Positions 5,380-14,177 of a DNA stretch of 28,967 nt are shown here, one piece after another. Made by a program: the position numbers and the translations under genes. The notes beneath the pieces were generated by a model that worked only from the letters and a program-made list of their open reading frames with translations, did not search any database and was not told where the DNA came from. The stretch lies in the IMG/VR virus record IMGVR_UViG_3300013102_000788, positions 1 to 28,967 of that record; one strand, given 5' to 3'. The first letter of the stretch is position 1, and every line of letters starts with the position of its first letter. The DNA comes from a virus.

Positions 5380-6330
5380 ATGAACATAGCTGTAGTCATA
5401 CCATCCTATAAAGTAACGTCGCACATCCTGGAGGTGATCAAGAGCATAGGTGAAGAAGTTGCCAGGATTTACGTTGTTGACGACTGCTGCCCGGATTCTT
5501 CAGGAAACTTTGTAAAAGAGCACAACACAGACCCAAGAGTTCGCGTGCTTTTCAACGAAAAAAACAAAGGTGTTGGCGGTGCGGTTATGCATGGCTATAG
5601 AATGGCTATTGATGAAGGGATGGATATCATTGTCAAAATTGATGGTGACGGCCAAATGGATCCATCATTAATTCCATTCTTTGTAGGACCAATAATTCGT
5701 GGTGAGGCAGACTATACCAAAGGGAATCGATTCTTTAGACTGGATAAAATCAGCGCAATGCCAAAGATTCGACTGTTTGGTAATGCCGTGTTGTCATTTA
5801 TGACAAAAATATCCTCAGGATACTGGAATCTTTTTGATCCAACTAACGGATATACAGCCATTCACGCTAACGTTGCAAAGAACCTTCCTTTTGAAAAAAT
5901 AAGCGAAAGATACTTCTTCGAGTCTGATATGCTTTTTCGCTTAAACTCGCTAAGAGCAGTTGTTGCCGATATACCAATGGACGCAAAGTATGCAGATGAA
6001 GTGAGCAATCTAAAAATAAATAAAATTATATTCGATTTCTTAACAAAAAATGTCAGCAATTTCTTTAAGAGATTTTTCTATAACTATTATCTGCGTGACA
6101 TGTCGCTTGCTTCTTTAGAGCTACCGCTTGGCTTAATTTTGTTCTTTATAGGGGCTTTTAGTGGAGCTGCGAATTGGTTAGAGTCAATTCAATCAGGCGT
6201 GCCATCTACATCAGGAACAGTGATGCTGTCTGCCCTGCCCATAATAATTGGGCTTCAGCTGATACTGGCATTCATAGGATATGATATATACAACGTTCCT
6301 AAGCAACCAATCCACAAAAGGTTTAAGTAA
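5380..6330 (+). CDS. GtrB-like polyprenyl-phosphate glycosyltransferase
   Basis: 316 residues. The GT2 (dolichol-phosphate mannose synthase-like) domain occupies residues 1-235 with VVIPSYK, the VVDDCCPDSS motif (32-41), and KIDGDGQMDP (86-95) with the metal-binding DGD. Two C-terminal membrane helices are near 248-266 and 281-302, as in GtrB and ArnC. It should transfer a sugar from a nucleotide donor to undecaprenyl phosphate on the cytoplasmic face; the sugar cannot be read from the sequence. The ATG is preceded by AAGGA, and the stop overlaps the next start (TAATG). It is the first gene of a three-gene operon that is AT-rich compared with the phage structural genes, a sign of separate acquisition. 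Confidence 0.9.
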   Translation: MNIAVVIPSYKVTSHILEVIKSIGEEVARIYVVDDCCPDSSGNFVKEHNTDPRVRVLFNEKNKGVGGAVMHGYRMAIDEGMDIIVKIDGDGQMDPSLIPFFVGPIIRGEADYTKGNRFFRLDKISAMPKIRLFGNAVLSFMTKISSGYWNLFDPTNGYTAIHANVAKNLPFEKISERYFFESDMLFRLNSLRAVVADIPMDAKYADEVSNLKINKIIFDFLTKNVSNFFKRFFYNYYLRDMSLASLELPLGLILFFIGAFSGAANWLESIQSGVPSTSGTVMLSALPIIIGLQLILAFIGYDIYNVPKQPIHKRFK

Positions 6331-6668
6331 TGATTTATCTAGTTGTAATAATCTGCGTCATAGGCATAGCTGCTGGGCAGATTCTATTTAAATTAAGCTC
6401 TTCGGCGATGATGGAGAGTGGCGGCCTTTTTACTTTGCAAACTCTATCCGTGCTCATTCCAGCTCTTGCTCTTTATGGCATCACCACGCTGGCATGGGTT
6501 TGGGCACTGCAGAGGATTGAACTGGGCAAGGCCTATCCGTTCATGGCTCTGGCTTTTGTTATTGTTCCTATAGCCAGTCATTTCATCTTCGGCGAGAAGT
6601 TCACTACACAGTATGCAATAGGCGTGGCCCTGATTGTTTCTGGAATACTTTTTGCGGTTAAGGGATAA
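6330..6668 (+). CDS. ArnE/EamA-type lipid-linked sugar flippase
   Basis: 112 residues, four predicted membrane helices (about 2-22, 34-57, 66-86, 92-111). The segment RIELGKAYPFMALAFVIVPI followed by FGEKFTTQYAIGVALIVSGI closely follows the ArnE pattern (VPVGIAYPMLSLNFVWV, then a W-E loop and GVAFIIGGI). It does not resemble GtrA (PF04138), the usual flippase of phage gtr clusters. ArnE/ArnF move undecaprenyl-phosphate-Ara4N across the inner membrane, and a similar job for the GtrB product fits the operon. These proteins often act as dimers. The start overlaps the gtrB stop by one base and the stop is 3 nt before the next gene. Confidence 0.82.
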   Translation: MIYLVVIICVIGIAAGQILFKLSSSAMMESGGLFTLQTLSVLIPALALYGITTLAWVWALQRIELGKAYPFMALAFVIVPIASHFIFGEKFTTQYAIGVALIVSGILFAVKG

Positions 6669-6671
6669 ATC

Positions 6672-8519
6672 GTGAATATTTTTCTTTTTTTAGCATACTT
6701 TTTGTTTGGCTCAGTGGCTGTTAAAAAACTTAGCAATGTGAGTTTGCTTTCTATTCCTTTTATTCTATTCGCATTCGCAGTCTTAATGCTGTACTTATTT
6801 GGAATAACTGGAAATTTAGAAGTAGGATATTACCTATGTATTGGCGCAGCAATTGTATCTGGTGCATATGCATGCACGCTGAATAGGAAAATATCCTTCT
6901 CTGTTGATGAAGTTGTTGGTGTACTGATTGCTCTCATTCCGTTCGTATGGTTATACATATCGATTGACAGTGATTTTCTGTTCACGGGATGGGATGAGTT
7001 TTCTTTTTGGGGGGCAAGCATAAAAATCATCAGTGCTACTGATGCGCTTTACAATAACGGTTCACCATTATCTTACGCTTTCAAATCATACCCGCCGGCT
7101 CAGCAGTTATTACAATATTTCTTCGTGAAGTCTTTTGGATGGAAAGAATCCACAGTGCTTTTGGCGCATGGTTTCTTCATTTTGTCATCTCTGCTTTTTA
7201 CAGCGGCTACGTTAGTACAAAAGCGTACTTCTGCGGCATCTTTGGCGTTCCTCATCTCAATTCCAACAATATATTACTTCGGATTTGATTTTGGTCATAT
7301 TTTTGTTGACCAGTTACTTGCAGTTGTTTTTGCCGCTTCGATTGCTTGCGCTTTACGAAAAGACACACTTCACAAATTCATTCTTTTACCCGCCACCCTA
7401 TTCTTGCTTGTCGAAATAAAGCAGATGGGGTTAGTGTTCGCTTTATGTGCATTATTCATAGCCATTCTCAATGAAATTATATCATTAGAGAGAGATATAT
7501 CATTTAGGCTGAAAAAAGCTGTGGCAGTTGGAGTTACAGGTTTAGTTTCTATATTGGCTTCGTACAAGACGTGGATTGTGTATCTTTCTACATCTGGTGT
7601 GGTTCCTGTTTTTCAGTCAGATCGTGGGGTTGAGAGGTTGTGGTCTGATGATAACAGGCAACTAGCTTTAACCCTGAAAGAACTAGTTAAAAGACTTGAT
7701 GATCCGACTTATTTCCAAATGGGCGGGCAACTATTCAGCGGCATGACGATTGTAACTATTACACTGATTTTGTCAGTGGCTAGTTTATCGCTTATTTTAT
7801 TTTCAATAAAAAACAAAACAGAGATATGCAATAGTTTGGTATTCTCTGTAAGTATGATTGTGCTTTGGCCGGTTTATGTTGTATTCCTGCTTCTGTGTTA
7901 TCTTATGTTCTTCAGTGAATACGAAAGCATTAGGCTTGCTTCATTTGAAAGATACACAGCCACATTCTTGCTGGCATGGATCGTATCATTCATTTCCTTA
8001 ACTGCAAGATTATTTACAGAAAAGACAAACATCTTCGTAAGAGCGGTTCTATGCGCGATGATAATATCTTGCATAATCTTTATTCCTGAGCAATTCTATA
8101 AGGATGCCAGCAATATTACCTCTAACGATAAGTGGATAAAAACACGTGTCAATGTGAAGAAATTTACAGATAACTTGATGCCTATGATGAAAAATGGTGA
8201 TAAAGCATATTTCATTCAGCAGCAGTCTAGGGGTTTCGAGAAAAATATATTCAACTATAGCGTGCTTCCACACGCAGCAAATACATGGTGCTGGACTCTA
8301 GGAAAGAAATACTTTGAGAGCGATGTTTGGACATGCGATTATGACATCAATCAAGTAACAAAAGGGTACTCGTATCTTGTAATATTCACATCAGACCAGC
8401 AATTTTGGGATAATAACTCTAAGTATTTTAAAAACTGGAGTGGAAAAGTTGATGAAACCGGAATTTACAAGATAAGTAGAAATGATGAAGGTATAGCCGA
8501 AATAGTTAAGGTTAAATAG
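6672..8519 (+). CDS. GT-C type membrane glycosyltransferase, GtrC-position
   Basis: 615 residues with a GTG start behind AAGGGA. There are about 10-12 hydrophobic helices over the first 480 residues, then a soluble C-terminal domain of about 130 residues. The first large periplasmic loop (about 98-150) holds FTGWDEFSFWG with the acidic pair D108-E109 and later SYPPAQQLLQ, which is how GT-C enzymes that use lipid-linked sugars place their catalytic acid. It should move the flipped sugar onto an acceptor in the periplasm, most likely O-antigen repeat units, producing seroconversion. GtrC proteins are serotype-specific and poorly conserved, so lack of similarity to known ones is expected. It is clearly AT-rich and ends at a terminator shared with the convergent tailspike gene. 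Confidence 0.8.
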   Translation: MNIFLFLAYFLFGSVAVKKLSNVSLLSIPFILFAFAVLMLYLFGITGNLEVGYYLCIGAAIVSGAYACTLNRKISFSVDEVVGVLIALIPFVWLYISIDSDFLFTGWDEFSFWGASIKIISATDALYNNGSPLSYAFKSYPPAQQLLQYFFVKSFGWKESTVLLAHGFFILSSLLFTAATLVQKRTSAASLAFLISIPTIYYFGFDFGHIFVDQLLAVVFAASIACALRKDTLHKFILLPATLFLLVEIKQMGLVFALCALFIAILNEIISLERDISFRLKKAVAVGVTGLVSILASYKTWIVYLSTSGVVPVFQSDRGVERLWSDDNRQLALTLKELVKRLDDPTYFQMGGQLFSGMTIVTITLILSVASLSLILFSIKNKTEICNSLVFSVSMIVLWPVYVVFLLLCYLMFFSEYESIRLASFERYTATFLLAWIVSFISLTARLFTEKTNIFVRAVLCAMIISCIIFIPEQFYKDASNITSNDKWIKTRVNVKKFTDNLMPMMKNGDKAYFIQQQSRGFEKNIFNYSVLPHAANTWCWTLGKKYFESDVWTCDYDINQVTKGYSYLVIFTSDQQFWDNNSKYFKNWSGKVDETGIYKISRNDEGIAEIVKVK

Positions 8520-8525
8520 AATATA

Positions 8526-8551
8526 GAGGCCCTTAGACGGGCCTCTTTTTT
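8526..8551 (+). terminator. Rho-independent terminator of the gtr operon
   Basis: GAGGCCC pairs with GGGCCTC around a 6-nt loop, then six T residues, 7 nt after the operon's stop codon. On the opposite strand the hairpin overlaps the end of the tailspike gene and is followed by TATATT, so it may also end the late transcript. Confidence 0.92.
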
Positions 8552-10805
8552 ATACTTCCCACCATCCCTGGGTTCCGGACATCTTTTTGAATCTTTTGGA
8601 CCAGGCAGCTCCTGTTTTGGTTTCAGTTGCTCCGGAAAGTGGCACTATCCTTGTTTCAGACGCGGTTCCACTGAAGGTAAACGTTACGCTTGAACCAGCT
8701 GCTGTTCCTCGTATAGTAACCTCATCCCCTGGTTTTCCACCGGTTATTGAATCAACAGTCTTAGCAGCTGCAGATGTCCATGAGCTCGATACCAAGAACG
8801 GAATTGCGCTTCCAGTGATTGATTCCAACAACTTGGATGGATTTGGCTCTCCATATATTTGTGGCGATCCAATGTCTGGAGAAATGAGGTTTGTTGCGTT
8901 AGTTCTGTTTCCTGAGCCAACAATGGTTGGGAAAGTTATCGACCACGTGATTGGGAAATATGCCACGGACGGCATGGTGAAGTCGTTGTCCCTTACTCTC
9001 AACAGCCCTCCTTGCACATTGATGTATGTCTGTGCTCCGCTTCCTGTCAGGGCGTCAAACCAGCAACTTCTGATAGTTCCCGTTGAACCATTAAAAAGAA
9101 TGACAGGGTCAAGCTGAGTCGCTGCTGTTGCGCCCCATTGGTGAGCTTTGAATGTGCAGTTTTCTGTCTTCCATCCAAGTACGCCACCCATTCTTATGAA
9201 CTGGTTGCACTTCTTGAACACTACTCCGTCAACAAGAATTGCACCATCAGAAAGGAACGCAGGGTTTAAAGCTGGCGCTGCATAGATACCAAAAAATGAG
9301 TTTTCTATAATACCACCAAGGATATGCACCTTACCCATATTCCCAAATATCCGATAACTATTTGAACCCACTCCACCACTCAGCACTCGCGTAGAGCCAA
9401 CCTCACAGTTTATAAACATAAACGTATGGTCGAAGTTAGACCATGCAGGAAGAGGAGCATTTGTTGAGCCATCTTTGTCGGTGATAATAACCTGGACGCT
9501 TGAGTTAACATAAACAGTGTCATCGCTAAACTTAATCTTCATGTTTTCGAAGGTTACGTTCTGCGAGTAACGAGTGATACCTCGATCTCCTGAGTAGCAA
9601 TAGCAAGCTGACTTGGTGTTGTAGGCTGTAATGTTGAGGAAATATGCATTATAGCAAGATGCAACTCGCCACCAACCATTACATGTTGACACGTTTTCGA
9701 CGTTAAATCTTTCTACGTAAATATTATACGGATGACGGCCGTTAGTTAGCGTTGAGTTTGTAGCTGGGTCTACCGGTGCCAGACCATACTCAAAATTACA
9801 CCCATATCTCCATGGCCCACCCTTTATTAAGCAGTCGTGAATCTTAATTCCATCAAGCTCACCCATGCCGCAGATAACAAATCCATTATTAAGACCTTTG
9901 CCTTCTACGTTATAAAATCTGTCAAATTCAAAATCGCTTGTCATTGCACTGCCAAGGTATTGTCCTCCTACCCAGAGCATCACTGTTTCCGGAGCTAATG
10001 GATTGGCCGCAGTTGCATCAGCCCTTGTTGGAGCTACGTCGTACACAAAATTAGTAATTCGAACTTTTTTTGAGTTATAAACGACGAAAGTATGGTTCGC
10101 GCGACCACCTGAGGTAGGGATAAAGCCCTGGACGTTATCCATTATCTTCGCACCATTGAAGTTCAGCGTGATGTTGCTGACCCCAATGCACTGCACGGTG
10201 CTGGTTAACAGATAGGTGCTGGATGCGTTACCAATTAATTCCACGCCCACACCGCTATATGCGGTAATTGCTGCATTAAGCGCAGCAGAGCTATCAACAG
10301 CCCCCGTCTTGTCGACCCCAGACAGATCATCGATGAACATGAACACTTTGTTCATGTAAGACTGAAGAGTGATGCCTCCAGGGGCTCCAATCATGGCGGT
10401 ACCAGAGCTGGTTGCCAGCATTGCGCGAAGGCTGGCATCCCCGATACCAACCCAGGCACCAATACCAACACCACCCGAAGATCCTGGAGTAGACCCGGCA
10501 TCCACATGCTTAGGCAATGCTCCATCCCAGCGATAATATTCGCCGGTATCTTCGTCACGCAGAGCCTGATTTGGTAGGGTGATATCAGCGCCGTCCTGAA
10601 AGGAGTCAATGAGGATCCATCCGTACTGGGAAATCGCCTGCTGTGCCAGCCAGTGCAGGCCCTCAATGGTGTAATGCTCATTCCCAAACCGGTCAACATA
10701 GGTGTTCACCAGCGAGGTAACGAACTCGTCAATTTTCCCGGCGTTGAACTTCAGATCGCGCGGTGATTCGCTCGGGACAGGCAAATTAGTAGGTTGCGTA
10801 GCCAT
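8550..10805 (-). CDS. Tailspike protein with beta-helix receptor domain
   Basis: 751 residues. The N-terminal block (NLPVPSESPRDLKFNAGKID at 7-26, then TIEGLHWLAQQA and a GxGAWVGIGD segment near 114-123) is a common particle-anchoring module of enterobacterial phage tail fibres and spikes. From about residue 160 (LSGVDKTGAVDSSAALNAAI) begins a right-handed beta-helix with regularly spaced N/G/V-rich coils (about 180-670), and a small beta-rich C-terminal domain ends in GWWEV. Such spikes bind and usually cleave or deacetylate surface polysaccharide; the catalytic residues cannot be identified by eye. It is the last late gene, behind its own upstream terminator, and convergent with the gtr operon. 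Specificity is unknown. Confidence 0.85.
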   Translation of the reverse strand: MATQPTNLPVPSESPRDLKFNAGKIDEFVTSLVNTYVDRFGNEHYTIEGLHWLAQQAISQYGWILIDSFQDGADITLPNQALRDEDTGEYYRWDGALPKHVDAGSTPGSSGGVGIGAWVGIGDASLRAMLATSSGTAMIGAPGGITLQSYMNKVFMFIDDLSGVDKTGAVDSSAALNAAITAYSGVGVELIGNASSTYLLTSTVQCIGVSNITLNFNGAKIMDNVQGFIPTSGGRANHTFVVYNSKKVRITNFVYDVAPTRADATAANPLAPETVMLWVGGQYLGSAMTSDFEFDRFYNVEGKGLNNGFVICGMGELDGIKIHDCLIKGGPWRYGCNFEYGLAPVDPATNSTLTNGRHPYNIYVERFNVENVSTCNGWWRVASCYNAYFLNITAYNTKSACYCYSGDRGITRYSQNVTFENMKIKFSDDTVYVNSSVQVIITDKDGSTNAPLPAWSNFDHTFMFINCEVGSTRVLSGGVGSNSYRIFGNMGKVHILGGIIENSFFGIYAAPALNPAFLSDGAILVDGVVFKKCNQFIRMGGVLGWKTENCTFKAHQWGATAATQLDPVILFNGSTGTIRSCWFDALTGSGAQTYINVQGGLLRVRDNDFTMPSVAYFPITWSITFPTIVGSGNRTNATNLISPDIGSPQIYGEPNPSKLLESITGSAIPFLVSSSWTSAAAKTVDSITGGKPGDEVTIRGTAAGSSVTFTFSGTASETRIVPLSGATETKTGAAWSKRFKKMSGTQGWWEV

Positions 10806-10816
10806 AATGATTCCAT

Positions 10817-10843
10817 AAAAAAACCCGGCACGGTGGCCGGGTT
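10817..10843 (-). terminator. Rho-independent terminator between tip protein and tailspike
   Basis: On the minus strand AACCCGGC pairs with GCCGGGTT around CACCGT, then a run of seven T residues (from the stem end). It begins 21 nt after the stop of the tip gene and ends 12 nt before the tailspike ATG. It should lower spike expression unless late transcription is antiterminated. Confidence 0.88.
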
Positions 10844-10863
10844 CGGTTGGTCGGGGACGGTTC

Positions 10864-13341
10864 TTATTGGTAGATGGCGTCGCTGTATTCCGCGACGGTC
10901 AGAGATACCGTGTTATCTGTGTTCGGTTTGATGCTGTTCACTGTCCATAGCTGACTGTCCAACTCTTCCACTGTCGCGATGATGTAGCGCGACGGTAGTT
11001 GCACAGTGTCTCCGTTCCATATATTGAGCTGAATGTTGGGTATTGCCGCGGTGAAGCCGTACTTCGTGTCGCTGCGGGCGGTGGCCGGATAGCGCAGTGT
11101 CGGATTGCCAATGCTATCGGTCACCAGCACATACATTGAGCCGGTAAATGCGATCGGCTCGCTGGTATCAAAGTTATTCCCGGCGCGGCCGGTGATGTAA
11201 CCCTGTTGCTGGTTGCTGTCGTAGATGTCGGGCATCTGAATGACGCTCCCGACCTGAATAATTCCGTCCTCAAACACTTTGGCGTTCATCTTCACGCGCG
11301 AGTAGATCAGGCGTTTGGTTTCGCGTAATGCGCGCTCCCGCGCCTGATACTCGTTACGTAAGCCGACTATCTCCAGTTTGTTCGGGTTCTTCGCTTCCTG
11401 CTCGACAATTACACCGTTCAGCACGCGGTAGTTGATGTACGTCTTGTTGTTCGTGGTCGGGTGAACGTATGACGTTTGCACGCCTTCATACCCACCTGGC
11501 AAAGTGGCCTCGTACGTTATTTTGTACTCGTCCGTCTTCATGTTTGCCCGGTTGAACACTGCATCTGGGTAGTCTACCTTCTGATCTCGTGTAAATGTCA
11601 GCACCCCGTCATCCCAGTACGCCAACACCGAAGCCGCATTACAGATTGCCTGCACCCGGTCCCCGAGAGAGTCGTTCTCGTCATCAAATGTGTAGTCGAA
11701 GTAACCCAGGCGCTCATCAGGCAAGCTTTCAGCAATAGAATACAGCCCGTACAGGTCTATGCTGCTTACGGGCTGCTCACCCATGATGAGCCAGGTGTGG
11801 GCCACCGCATCAGCGAACGAGCGAGACGGTCGCAGCGTGTAATCCACCGCCTGCGTGTCCAGGTCGTATGTAATGGTATGGCGCGTCACCAGCGCGTTAT
11901 ATTTGCGCTCGCGGCTACCAAGCGCGTTCTCTGTCGCTCTCACCTTTACTCGCACCAGCGTGTCGGTCGGGTGAACTACATTCGTACGGATGTTGATGCT
12001 GTGGATCTCTTCGACCTTTAGCAGTGACGCGTCACCGGAGTTATCCGTGCGCTGGAAACTGACCGCGTATTTCCCGAAACCGCCGGTCGGCGTGATTTTG
12101 TCTGTGCGGTAGAAGACTTCACTCGTCGACTGGTGCGGCGTCGTCTGCCGGTACGTGAAAGTCTGCTGCGTGCCAGGAACCTGATTGTAATCGTCGTCGA
12201 TCTTCCAGATAACAACCTTCCAGTTGGTCTCTTTCTTCCCGCCGAGGCTGGATTGGGTATGAAGCCACAGCTGCGATGACTCGACTGGGGAGAAGAACGG
12301 CCCCACAACCAGCGCCTCGTTATCGTTGAGGATGAACTTCGTGGTGTTAATCGTGGCGTTTGCCGGGATGTCCTGCGGGCCTTCGAGCTGGTTCATCGTA
12401 AACGTGTACCAGCGCACCGGGTTAACAACCGCTCCGTCGTTTGTTTCAACGGCGGAGATCAGCGTACCGGAGAAGGTAGCGTCAGTAGTAACGTTACCTG
12501 ATGCAGTGCTGTACGTCACGTTGATGGTGAATGTAACCGCGTGCGGCAGCACCAGACCCATGAAGTAATCGAATTCGGCCTGCTTCACGATTTTCATTGC
12601 TATCTGGCCACCGGAATACGTGCCGCTGACCACAGTGGTTGCTGTTGCGCTCTCTACAGGGAAATCGCTGGCTTCGTTCTGTCCCGGCACCTCCTGCCCG
12701 TCGACATCATCAAACCCGTAGCCCTCTACGATCTGAGGGATTACCTCGCCAGGCTGGAAGAACTGGAATTCAGCGCCTGCAAGAGAGCCCAGGCTTGATT
12801 CTGAGTAGCGAACAGACTCGTAATCGTATTTGCCGATCCCGATGCACATCCACTCAGTGACGTACTTCAGGCCGCCGTCTGTGGAAGTCTGGTGCACGTA
12901 TTCAAACACCGATTCCTGTATCAGATCCGGGAACGAGCGAATTTGGCCGTAGATGTCCGGCTTGGCCTTATATACGCGCGCGGTGTTTGTCTGACCGGTC
13001 AGGCTATTGTTGGGTGAGTCGACCGTATTGCCGCCGTTGTTTGCAATGGCCGGTTTCGGTGCCAGGAACGAAAAAACCTGCCCCACCACTTTAAAGATCG
13101 GGCTCAGGATGTCGCCGACAATGCTCTTTGGCTGGTCGAATATCTGGATGCGGTCCAGTTCGCGCAGCTCAAACGCCAGTTCTTCATCGTCGCCCAGCTT
13201 AACGCCGTTGCGGACGATCAGCAGATCACGATGAAATGTAGCGTCATTGGCCGCCAGCCAGTCATAAAAAAGGGTGCCGTTTGGCACCCTGTAGCGTTCT
13301 TTTGGCGTTCCCGGGAAACGCTGAAGCTCAATCAACGCCAT
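10864..13341 (-). CDS. TipJ/gpJ-like tail tip (host specificity) protein
   Basis: 825 residues from the ATG at 13341 (MALIELQRFPGTPKERYRV). The ATG lies inside the last codons of the NlpC/P60 gene (14-nt overlap). A longer in-frame ORF to 13599 is only a shadow of that gene. Residues 1-70 form an I/J-type start with an RNG-VKLGDDEEL segment. A hydrophobic stretch (SIVGDILSPIFKVVGQVFSF) follows, then the long multi-domain tail-hub body with VKVRATENALGSRERKYNA and a late FTRDQKVDYPDAVFNR segment. This matches the TipJ family that replaces lambda J in many siphoviruses. It forms the tail hub that contacts the cell, here probably carrying or adjoining the tailspike. It ends 21 nt before a terminator. 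Confidence 0.85.
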   Translation of the reverse strand: MALIELQRFPGTPKERYRVPNGTLFYDWLAANDATFHRDLLIVRNGVKLGDDEELAFELRELDRIQIFDQPKSIVGDILSPIFKVVGQVFSFLAPKPAIANNGGNTVDSPNNSLTGQTNTARVYKAKPDIYGQIRSFPDLIQESVFEYVHQTSTDGGLKYVTEWMCIGIGKYDYESVRYSESSLGSLAGAEFQFFQPGEVIPQIVEGYGFDDVDGQEVPGQNEASDFPVESATATTVVSGTYSGGQIAMKIVKQAEFDYFMGLVLPHAVTFTINVTYSTASGNVTTDATFSGTLISAVETNDGAVVNPVRWYTFTMNQLEGPQDIPANATINTTKFILNDNEALVVGPFFSPVESSQLWLHTQSSLGGKKETNWKVVIWKIDDDYNQVPGTQQTFTYRQTTPHQSTSEVFYRTDKITPTGGFGKYAVSFQRTDNSGDASLLKVEEIHSINIRTNVVHPTDTLVRVKVRATENALGSRERKYNALVTRHTITYDLDTQAVDYTLRPSRSFADAVAHTWLIMGEQPVSSIDLYGLYSIAESLPDERLGYFDYTFDDENDSLGDRVQAICNAASVLAYWDDGVLTFTRDQKVDYPDAVFNRANMKTDEYKITYEATLPGGYEGVQTSYVHPTTNNKTYINYRVLNGVIVEQEAKNPNKLEIVGLRNEYQARERALRETKRLIYSRVKMNAKVFEDGIIQVGSVIQMPDIYDSNQQQGYITGRAGNNFDTSEPIAFTGSMYVLVTDSIGNPTLRYPATARSDTKYGFTAAIPNIQLNIWNGDTVQLPSRYIIATVEELDSQLWTVNSIKPNTDNTVSLTVAEYSDAIYQ

Positions 13342-13744
13342 AAGAAAAAAACTCCACTTTGGTGAATGCACGCTGAATGACCAGCAACGAGTCCATGCGG
13401 ACGCTTCCATTCTCGCCGCGTGAATGCAGCGCCTGCCTGTTAACCACCAGCCCAACGTGTGCCGGTTGCGCGCCGCGGTACCCGACGAATATTCCACCCT
13501 CAACTGGCTTGTCGACCGGGCGCCAGAAAACGACATCTCCCTGATAGCAGGTGAAGAAGTCCTCCCCGGCTTCGTAGTCCGGCGTCTGGTGCAGTTCAAT
13601 ACCGAGAACGTGCCGGTAATACAGCACGCACAAGCCCCAACAGTCGACCCTATCGAACGAGCAGGCCCGGTTAGCCCACGGCACGCCGATCACCTTCCGA
13701 ACAAAATCAGAGGTACTGCAGGCCGGTATATTCCGTTGGGTCAT
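13328..13744 (-). CDS. NlpC/P60 tail tip peptidase
   Basis: 138 residues. The NlpC/P60 core shows the catalytic cysteine in VDCWGL (C35) and the histidine in AHVGLV (H96), with a GDVVFWRP strand between. Its place between a DUF1833 protein and the J-like protein corresponds to lambda gpK. The enzyme is thought to cut peptide cross-links of murein during DNA entry or to process the tail tip. GGAAGG precedes the ATG, which lies 38 nt inside the end of the upstream gene. The protein is shorter than lambda K because the JAB-type N-terminal domain is absent. Confidence 0.9.
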   Translation of the reverse strand: MTQRNIPACSTSDFVRKVIGVPWANRACSFDRVDCWGLCVLYYRHVLGIELHQTPDYEAGEDFFTCYQGDVVFWRPVDKPVEGGIFVGYRGAQPAHVGLVVNRQALHSRGENGSVRMDSLLVIQRAFTKVEFFSYGVD

Positions 13745-14177
13745 ATAGCCTTCCGATGTTGTTGTTCAGTGGGTTGGTAACGGACAGAGTTACCGACGCG
13801 GAGTCAGCGTCGATGTCCACTGTCTTGACGTATAACTGCCAGGACTTAATCGGCACAGACACATCCCCGCTGTCGAAGATCTGCCTTGTGGCCGTGATGG
13901 CCGTCAGCCGGGCCGCGCCCTTCCACTGCTTCATCAGCGCTTTGATGTCCGACGAAAGCCGCCCTAACTTCACCGTCGCGTCGATTACCGGCGTGCCGCT
14001 CTGCTGGCTCTCTTCGATTTCAAAGCGCGCTGGCGTGTACGTCTGGCCGCCAAGCGTCTTCGGGAAGAATTGCTTGTCGACCAGGCGGACGTAGCCAAAG
14101 GATGGATGGTAGAACGTGATTGTGTCGTACAGCCCGCGCGTCGGTCGTTGCTGCTTGTACTCCCTGAAGCTCGGCAT
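13707..14177 (-). CDS. DUF1833 family minor tail protein (gpL position)
   Basis: 156 residues from the ATG at 14177 (MPSFREYKQQRPTRGLYDTI), which overlaps the stop of the upstream gene (TAATG). Starts further upstream would read through that gene. It is beta-rich with FYHPSFGYVRLVDKQF, YTPARFEIEES and a late SASVTLSVTNPLNNN, in keeping with DUF1833. The family lies between distal tail and NlpC/P60 genes in siphoviruses and is taken as part of the tail tip, like lambda gpL. No cysteines for an Fe-S cluster like that of lambda gpL are seen, as there is no Cys in the predicted protein. The C-terminal codons overlap the NlpC gene. Confidence 0.75.
   Translation of the reverse strand: MPSFREYKQQRPTRGLYDTITFYHPSFGYVRLVDKQFFPKTLGGQTYTPARFEIEESQQSGTPVIDATVKLGRLSSDIKALMKQWKGAARLTAITATRQIFDSGDVSVPIKSWQLYVKTVDIDADSASVTLSVTNPLNNNIGRLYDPTEYTGLQYL

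Noticed and set aside
13342-13599. N-terminal extension of the tail tip protein
   Set aside because: These codons are an out-of-frame reading of the NlpC/P60 gene; the family start MALIELQRF at 13341 is well placed.
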